Shown in pieces: positions 58,003 through 64,000 of a DNA stretch of 64,000 nucleotides (positions are counted from its first letter, which is position 1; every line of letters starts with the position of its first letter). Source of the stretch: Setomelanomma holmii. Its lineage: Eukaryota; Ascomycota; Dothideomycetes; Pleosporales; Phaeosphaeriaceae. A program made the position numbers and the translations under genes. The notes under the pieces are model-generated. The model did no database searches, was not told the origin of the DNA, and saw only the letters and a list, made by a program, of their open reading frames with translations. The stretch covers positions 232,730 to 296,729 of the forward strand of contig ML978185.1 in NCBI GenBank assembly GCA_010015745.1. Direction: 5' to 3'.

Positions 58003-58626
58003 ATGGCAGGCTTCAAGCGCGGAGGCGGCTCCTTCAAGAGGGGCTTCTCGAAGAAACGAGCCGGGTCTGACGACGATGATAGCACATCGCGTACGAGCAA
58101 GAAGTCGAAGGGAGATGATGAAGAGGCAGACTCGACACCAGTCGTGCCAGAGCTGAAGGTTGATGACGAAGGCAACAAATACGTTGGTGTAAGTCTCGTT
58201 CTGCATTCTGTGGGATAGCTACTCAACTGATGTCCATTGAAGCTCAACGCAAGCGGACTGCGACGCGTTACCATCTCTGATTTCAAGGGACAAACTTTTG
58301 TAAACATTCGAGAGTACTGGACTAAGGACGGGAGCGTGCCCAAGCCATCAGCGAAGGTGAGTAGGCTCTTTTCAGGCGCCATATTTCTACTGACAATAAC
58401 GCAGGGACTTACTCTGAACATCGATCAATACAACACGCTACTCGGGTCGATACCCCTCATAGAATCTGCGCTCGCTGAGAAGGACATTCAAGTCGCACGC
58501 CCGGACTTTGATGCCGATCTTAGCTCGGCTGTGAAGACACCAAAGGACAAAGACGAGCGCAAAGATGTAGATGAGGTAGAGGAGACCGCAATCAGCAAGG
58601 TCGATGAGGAAGAAGATGAGGGGTAA
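58003..58626 (+). CDS. SUB1: Transcriptional coactivator PC4/SUB1
   Basis: Three exons (58003-58188, 58243-58356, 58405-58626) over introns of 54 and 48 nt (GTAAGT, GTGAGT; all phase 0) give 173 residues. A basic, Gly/Lys/Arg-rich N-terminus (MAGFKRGGGSFKRGFSKKR) and a Ser/acidic linker precede the PC4 single-strand-DNA-binding domain. That domain reads LNASGLRRVTISDFKGQTFVNIREYW, then KPSAKGLTLNIDQYNTLLGSIPLIESAL. The tail is acidic (DEEEDEG). PC4/SUB1 helps Pol II initiation and, in yeast, also Pol III; it acts in the nucleus. Length is as in other fungi. Confidence 0.95.
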
Positions 58627-59048
58627 AGCGTCCCTCTTTGCAGCAGGGAGCTCATCGGCGCATCAAAGGGCATATTGTACAACATTGGGGTTTCATGGAT
58701 CAGATACACAGGCGCAAAGGGACAAGAGGCTGCCAGCTGCTAGCGCGTACTTCGACAGCTTCTCTTTGCCAGCAATTCTCATATGAGCTTTTTTCACATC
58801 CGCGTTGCTCTCCTTTCCGATTCTCCGCGAGTTCTGACCGACACATAAGATCTCACGGACCTTCGGCAAGTCTGAGTTACCCCACTTCGACCCCACCACG
58901 CCATGATTCATCTGCAAATTCTCATGCCCCACTACTATGGAGCCTCATCATTACGCCCATGTTTTGGCATCGTGCTTTAGACTCAGAGCACAAGTTAATA
59001 TACGTTGCAATCTCGGAATTCCCCATCAACCACCCAAATCTCTAACGA
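58627..59048. other. Intergenic
   Basis: About 420 bp between SUB1 and the tRNA gene. No supported frame; nothing recognised. Confidence 0.45.
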
Positions 59049-59184
59049 GTCTCTTTAGCTCAATTGGGAGAGCGCCAGACTGAAGTCTTCGGTCATTAAA
59101 TCTGGAGGTATCGCGTAAGTGCACTACACGTATCTCGATCATTCAAATACTAATTTGACACAGGTTCGATCCGCGAAAGGGACA
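59049..59184 (+). tRNA. tRNA-Phe(GAA) with two introns: anticodon-loop and a spliceosome-type one in the T-stem
   Basis: Acceptor arms GTCTCTT (59049-59055) and AAGGGAC (59177-59183) pair fully; A73 is 59184. The D-arm GCTC/GAGC with AATTGGGA loop and the anticodon arm CCAGA/TCTGG with loop C-T-GAA-G-A are intact. Intron 1 (59086-59099, 14 nt) sits after position 37 and contains TTC, able to pair with the GAA anticodon. Intron 2 (59115-59163, 49 nt) starts GTAAGT, has TACTAAT at 59148-59154 and ends CACAG. Removing it makes T-stem TCGCG/CGCGA around TTCGATC and a 73-nt tRNA. The A-box TAGCTCAATTGG and B-box GGTTCGATCC are present; the last base of intron 2 supplies the first G of the B-box. 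Position 48 is A, which is unusual. Functionality is not shown. Confidence 0.85.
59115..59163 (+). other. Spliceosomal-type intron inside the tRNA-Phe T-stem
   Basis: 49 nt, the same size as introns of the protein genes in this window. Donor GTAAGT at 59115-59120 is the strongest fungal consensus. Branch-like TACTAAT at 59148-59154 has its A 10 nt from the acceptor CACAG (59159-59163). Its position, between bases 52 and 53, is not one used by the eukaryotic tRNA-splicing endonuclease. Confidence 0.75.
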
Positions 59185-59228
59185 TGAACCCCGTGCCTGG
59201 CTGTAGTCAGGACACTTCGAACATTCTG

Positions 59229-59236
59229 TTTTTTTT
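59229..59236 (+). terminator. Pol III terminator (T8)
   Basis: Run of eight T beginning 45 nt after the tRNA discriminator base, a usual Pol III stop signal. Confidence 0.6.
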
Positions 59237-59338
59237 GGGAGGGGGGATTGTGGCTGAACTCTGCTCCGCGTCAGGTTGCCTTCTTGGCTCGCCCCGCTCG
59301 CAACACCGATGATGCAACATGGTGTCTGAAGTCGGCTA

Positions 59339-59439
59339 ACGTGTTGGATAAGCGAGTGAGCCACCCCACCAAGCTTACGCACCTGTTCAAGCGTACATCC
59401 CAACCACGTGAAGAGATAACATATGTATGTATTAATATA
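59339..59439. repeat. Extra terminal copy of the Fot1-like element's left end
   Basis: About 100 bp beginning ACGTGTTGGATAAGCGAGTG and continuing CACCCCACCAA, CGTACATC.CAACCACGT, AGAGATAA: an imperfect direct repeat of the element end that starts at 59440. It begins after a TA. It may be a solo end or a rearranged terminus. Confidence 0.65.
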
Positions 59440-61519
59440 ACGTGTTTTACAAGCGAGTGCGCACCCCACCAACTTTCTGCAACGCTACAGGCGTACATCT
59501 CAACCACGTTGAGAGATAATATAAAGATATTGATACAATATACTAAGCAGTATCTGAAGTATCTTTTTTGCATGTACGTGAGTTATGCCCAGTCTCTCTG
59601 CACCTCTTTCAGCGCGCCAGAGCCTGTCGGCTAAGGCCTAATCGCTCTCCGCCTTGACGCTGTTCACGCTCTATGTGCTGGTCAGCCTCCTTTTGAGCAA
59701 GTATATCCTCTCCCTTCCCCTTTATTAAGGTCCCCTGCCTCTGTATCCGCTTCTTTTTACGCTGTCTACGCTTTGTTGCTGCCTCATTAGCTCTCTCAAG
59801 GCTGGTGATCTGATTGCGCATTAGCTCAGCTGAGAGCATCATTACCTCTGCCCCCTTCTTGAGCCGGTTAATCGCTTCAATAATTGAGGCAGGTGATGAG
59901 CCCTTGTGCTGCTGCACACGATTACGTATCAGAGTTGATTGAGCCTAAAGCTCACGTACGTTGCTCGGCGAACGAGCCTGCCAGAGAGCCTCTACGAGAG
60001 CAGCAGGAGTAGGCGTACGCAGCTGCACGTCAAGCTTCGACAGAACAGCATCTAGCTGGAGAGGCACAAGGCCTGCGCCACGAAAGGCTGAGCAGATATT
60101 TGCTGACGTCAACGATTGATCATAGGCTGCCTTAAAGGCTGGCAGAAACTCGAGTTTGGTGATGTGGTTGATGTGGTGGCAGATTAGAGCCTCAATCTCA
60201 CGGCTGTACGCACGCTTCAATGGCGAGAAACAGCCACGTCAAGTGGCTGCAGCAGGTGTGACCAGTGAGGCGGCATGCAGAGCGTATAGATATTGTTCTC
60301 CTTGCAGAGCTCTCGAAATTTCAGAGAGTGGTGGCTCTCATGGCCATCAAGGATGAGCAGGCGATGTGCACCTATAACACGAGTCTTTGTATGAGCATCA
60401 AAGTGCTTTAGCCAGTCAACTCCTAGCTCGTTGGTTGTCCAGCCATTGTCGCTGACTGCGATCGCCCAGTCGCGTGGGATCTCTGTTTCCTTGTACCAGG
60501 CAGATAGATGATAGCGGCCAGCAAAGATGAGGAACGGTGGGATTGACCAGCCAGCTGCGTTGAGTGCAGCAATCAACATCACCCACTCACAATTGCCTGG
60601 CTGGATAGCCTTTGGCCTGACTCTTCTCTCTGACCCTGTCACAACGAGCTGAGTCGTAATCTTGCCTATCATGAAGCCAGCCTTGTTAAAGTTGTAGACG
60701 TCCTCATTGCAGATGCCATACTTGGCCTTTGTCTGCTCTATAAGCTCAAACCAGCCTCTGATTAGTACAGGATCCTCGCATAGAGCTCTCTGCCTATCGT
60801 ACGCTTGATTGAAACGTGTCGTAAGACTGTCTGTACGCTTAACAAAGTTGCGCGGCCACTGGACACCAATGCAATGTGTGCTGCGCGCAGCCAGCAGCTT
60901 ATTAGCCATATCACGTACAGTGTCGAACGTAGGAGCAAATCTACGTTAATCCAGGTCAAGTATATAGCTAACAATCACCTCCTCTTCTAGCTAGGTAAGC
61001 CAGTTTGAGTTGGGCTGGCAATTGCGTTGAGCAGGCTTGCCAGCGCATCGGCGGTGGAGTGTATCTCGAGAGACATTAAACGTCTGAACAGCGACTGCCT
61101 CACTCTGAAATTGATCTTGCTGAAGATCTGAGATAGCAAGGTGTATATCAGCCTCATAGGAAGCTGGCTGGGCTTAAGTTGGGGGTGCTATAGTAGTTAT
61201 ATTGGAACAAGGTCCCTCTAGTAGTATGACTACCATGGATAACCCAGTAAGGAGAGGGACAAGGTGGGGTGGCTGCAACGTATTGTCTTGACTATCGTCT
61301 TGTATTACCAAAGAGGCCACGCAGACTTCACGTAAGGACGTTACAGTCAGCTGTGCCTACCTCACACAGTAGGTACCACAGCCCTTCCTTCCACCAACCT
61401 GGACTGAACCCACATATTCTCAACAAGTTAGGAGTTTACGCGTTGCAGAAAGTTGGTGGGGTGTGCACTCGCTTGTAATGCGCACTCGCTTGTAATGCGC
61501 ACTCGCTTGTAAAGCACGT
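59440..61519 (-). mobile_element. Decayed Fot1/pogo-like DNA transposon (about 2.1 kb)
   Basis: The left end starts ACGTGTTTTACAAGCGAGTG and the right end, reverse-complemented, starts ACGTGCTTTACAAGCGAGTG; both are flanked by TA (59438-59439 and 61520-61521). A longer inner match (CACCCCACCAACTTTCTGCAACG) is shared by both ends. At the right end a 17-bp unit (core GCACTCGCTTGTAAT) occurs three times between 61465 and 61513. TA duplication and the encoded DDE transposase place it in the Fot1/pogo group of Tc1/mariner. It lies 255 bp downstream of the tRNA gene. Confidence 0.8.
59609..61170 (-). pseudogene. Fot1/pogo-like DDE transposase, inactivated
   Basis: Read from about 61170 downward, a DNA-binding helix-turn-helix region (TFNVSRDTLHRRCAGK) is interrupted by TAG (LT*LEEEV) and TAA (LD*RRFAP). 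The catalytic part follows: YNFNKAGFMIGKI, where the family has YNFDExG, so the first catalytic Asp is Asn. [10 protein letters not shown] (second Asp) and LLQPLDVAV (third) remain. A one-base loss near 60217 shifts the frame before SPLKRAYSREIE, and another TAG precedes AQSTLIRNRV near 59940. The stops and the D-to-N and E-to-K changes are all C:G to T:A, matching RIP. Not functional. Confidence 0.85.
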
Positions 61520-61521
61520 TA

Positions 61522-61935
61522 ACCACAGATGAATCTATGTATGGCAAATTTGCCCGAGCTGTTTGAAACCACTTTAGCAGGGAACATTACTTCGTACAGT
61601 TGAGCCTTGAGAACTACCAGCCGCCGTCTGGGCTAGTGGTAGCACCACTATGCATATTTGGAGTCAACATATCCGGTGGCTACAGAACTAAGCAATTCGA
61701 AGCCGTTGCATCAGTCGAGTCGCAAAGTTCGATATTCCCTCGCAATAACAGCCGACTCCTCATTTCATCAACCGATCATTTCCCATTTTGGCCAACATGG
61801 CTTCGTGGACGGAACAACGTCCGCACATATGTACCAGAGGTGTAGGACTAAAACAGTACAACACCACACTTAATCAAGATCTGCTCTGTAGCGTGCATAA
61901 TCGCTCGTGGACGCCATGTTCGCCGAACTAGAGTC
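61522..61935. other. Region between transposon and sugar-transporter relic
   Basis: About 410 bp. Plus-strand frames here have no domain. The start of the transporter gene should be here but no in-frame ATG is found between the stops at 61843/61849 and the first recognisable transporter codons. Confidence 0.4.
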
Positions 61936-63689
61936 AATCCGTACAACCAGAGCGTTGTAGTCTTTGTCGCTTTGGGGACTATTTCAACGGCGTATGGGCT
62001 AGCCATCATCGGAAGTACTGTTGGTCAGCCGAACTTCTATACATATTTCAACCTTGCGACGGCTGGTGAACCTGGTGAGCATCAGGATTGCCCTACCCTT
62101 ATTTTCACCTTTGACTGAGACAATCAGGATATGACTACACCACCAACATCATCGGCGCTCTCAATGGCGTCAATAGCGCGGGTGCAATCTTCGGATGTCT
62201 CTTTAACGCCTGGACCTCTGAAAAGTACTCCCGCAAGTACAGCATGATGCTCGGATCCAGTATTCTTATTTTTGGAGGCGCACTCTGCGCAGGAGCATAT
62301 GACATGGCCATGTTCCTGGTCGGTCGCTTCATCGCAGGCTGGGGCTCTGGCATGCTTGCATGCGTAGTGCCGATGTACCAGGCCGAGATCTCGACACCAG
62401 CGACCCGCGGTGCAATGATGTGCACAACCGGAGTCGCCTACGCCTTGGGCTATACTCTCGCAGGCTGGCTAGGCTTTGCGTGCTTCTTCCTTCCGGCAGA
62501 CTCTCCACATGCGCAACTCGCATGGCGCTTCCCACTAGCCTTTCAATGTGTCTTTCCGCTTATGGTGCTAATGGGCTGGGGTTTCATCCCATTCTCTCCA
62601 AGATGGCTGCTTCAGCAAGACAGACGTGATGATGCATTCGATGTGGTGTGCCGCTTGCATCGCACGCCTGAGGATCCCGACAATATCAAAGCGAAAGAAG
62701 AGCTGCTGCTGATGAAGAAGCAATTTGAGCTCGACAAGTCTCTTCATGTCCGAACCTTCGAGCTCTTCCGAACACCTGCCAATCGGCGACGCGCACTCGT
62801 AGGCACTTTAATGCTCTGAGGTCATCAGTTCCTGGGCATCTTTGTGCTCACCAACTATGGCGTATTGATCTATGAGTCTCTTGGCCTGACTGGATATGTC
62901 CCTCTCCTGCTCAACGCATCTTGGACGAGCTCCACCATCATCGGCAACATATGGACCGCGTTCTTCATCGATCGTTTTGGGCGGCGGACTTTTCTCCTAA
63001 TAGGCAGCAGAGGATGCACATCATGTGTCGTCTTTTTGTGCGCGCTCACAGCTGAGTTTTTAAAGACGGACAACGTGGCCGGACTGAGAGCTGCCGTCTT
63101 CTTCATATTCTTCTACATCTTCTGGTGGTGTTTCTTCCTTGATGCGTGAGTACAACATACTTTCGAGGTCAGACTTACTACAATTGACACACTCGTAGCA
63201 CGCAATACGTATACATCGCGGAGATCTTCCCCAACCATCTGCGGCCTCAAGGTGTAGCGCTGGGTATTTCAGCCTTCTATTTTGGCAGCGAAGTCACTCT
63301 TGTAGCCGCTCCGATCGCGTTGAATCAGATCGGATGGAAGTTCTACCTCGTGCTCATATGCCCGAGCGTGGTCTATATCATATTACTATATCTCTTGTAA
63401 GCCTTGACACTCTTTAATTGTCAAAGCAAAGCAATTCCTGACACGCATCACCAGATTCCCGTAGACTAAGGGACGGACGCTAGAAGAGATAGGTGAGTAG
63501 TGCAACGTCCCTCTCAGAACAAGTATTGGCCAGTCTAACGAGACTATAGGTGCTCTCTTTGGTGACGAACATATCGCAAGCCAGTGGCATGGGCTGAGTG
63601 AGGCAGAGAAGCTAGAAATCAGGAATGAAGGCCTGAAGATGAACGCGGGTCATGGGGAGGAGGCTGCGGTACGAATGGAGAAAGTGTAG
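61936..63689 (+). pseudogene. MFS sugar (hexose-type) transporter with two nonsense codons and no start
   Basis: Five exons (61936-62074, 62128-63145, 63199-63396, 63455-63492, 63550-63689) join in frame over 53-58-nt introns to about 510 codons. Sugar-porter landmarks are FVALGTISTAYGLAIIGSTVGQPNFY, RFIAGWGSGMLACVVPMYQAEISTPATRGAMM, FIDRFGRRTFLLIG, YVYIAEIFPNHLRPQG and FP.TKGRTLEEIGALFGDE. TGA (62817-62819) replaces an expected Trp in LML*GHQFLG. TAG (63462-63464) replaces the Glu of the PETKG signature. The N-terminal residues and ATG are not found; the gene begins ~400 bp right of the Fot1-like element. It would have been a plasma-membrane sugar-proton symporter. Confidence 0.85.
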
Positions 63690-64000
63690 GTGTGAGGTGC
63701 TGCTCACCAACGATTACACCTTGGGAACCGGTGAACACAAAACTCAGACTGTGGTACCCCACGGAAATTATGCAGGCGGCAAAATCGCGGGTCTTGATTG
63801 TCCTGCTCCCGCCCTGAACGGAGTGGTCCATGAGACTGCAGGGCAACTAGCTGATTGTGTCGCGGTAGGTAAACAGTGCGCATGCAGGAAGAATTGAAGG
63901 ATTGAACTGAGGTTCTATTGTGTATGTATGTATGTATGTATGTATTGTTTAACGTCCTATGAAAGCCTCCCAGGGGGCATGAAAGACGGGTAGCGCCCTG
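63690..64000. other. 3' flank with a TGTA microsatellite
   Basis: A (TGTA)6 run lies at 63921-63944. An 81-codon frame (63652-63897) has no domain. Nothing else to the window end. Confidence 0.5.

Noticed and set aside
59049..59184. Reading the tRNA locus as an ordinary pseudogene with a random insertion
   Set aside because: Not excluded, but the insertion has all three splice signals in proper spacing and its removal restores five base pairs exactly, which random insertion would not explain.

Overview
The window looks like nuclear DNA of a filamentous ascomycete (Pezizomycotina, probably Dothideomycetes; the class is inference). The reasons are many short GT-AG introns of 46-85 nt, some with CTAAC-type branch sites, and typical family content: UTP18, COG4, SUB1/PC4, a GH125 mannosidase, a PTH11-like rhodopsin-fold receptor, HET, F-box-like and CCCH proteins. 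Remnants of hAT and Fot1/pogo transposons carry stop codons of the kind left by repeat-induced point mutation (RIP). Exon joins below were worked out by hand from splice motifs and reading frame.

Layout. 1-9.9 kb: first exon of a CCCH protein (cut by the window edge), a 1539-residue Ser/Thr-rich membrane protein, UTP18, and a GNAT acetyltransferase. 10-22.1 kb: an accessory stretch with five members of one F-box-like family (two intact, three decayed), a divergent pair of a peroxisomal acyl-CoA ligase (C-terminal AKL) and a cytochrome P450, and a seven-helix PTH11-like gene with one in-frame TGA-CTA. 22-32.7 kb: gene-poor, with a small single-pass membrane protein and a complete but dead hAT element (25651-29029, exact 8-bp target duplication) that itself carries a nested 288-bp MITE-like insertion.

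32.7-46.1 kb: conserved housekeeping block with a NIPA-type Mg transporter, COG4, a secreted GH125 alpha-mannosidase, a GPI-type secreted protein, a 77-residue zinc-binding SERF-like protein split by two introns, and a CDF zinc transporter. 46.4-58.6 kb: HET pseudogene, omega/ECM4-type glutathione transferase, a four-helix membrane protein, a repeat-rich orphan, two conserved-looking hypotheticals and SUB1. 59-64 kb: a tRNA-Phe gene, a decayed Fot1/pogo-like transposon and a sugar-transporter pseudogene.

The most unusual object is the tRNA-Phe(GAA) at 59049-59184. Besides the ordinary 14-nt intron beside the anticodon it carries a second insertion of 49 nt inside the T-stem. That insertion has a perfect spliceosomal form (GTAAGT, TACTAAT, CACAG). 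Removing it restores a five-pair T-stem and a 73-nt cloverleaf. If real and functional, a Pol III transcript would need both the tRNA-splicing endonuclease and the spliceosome.
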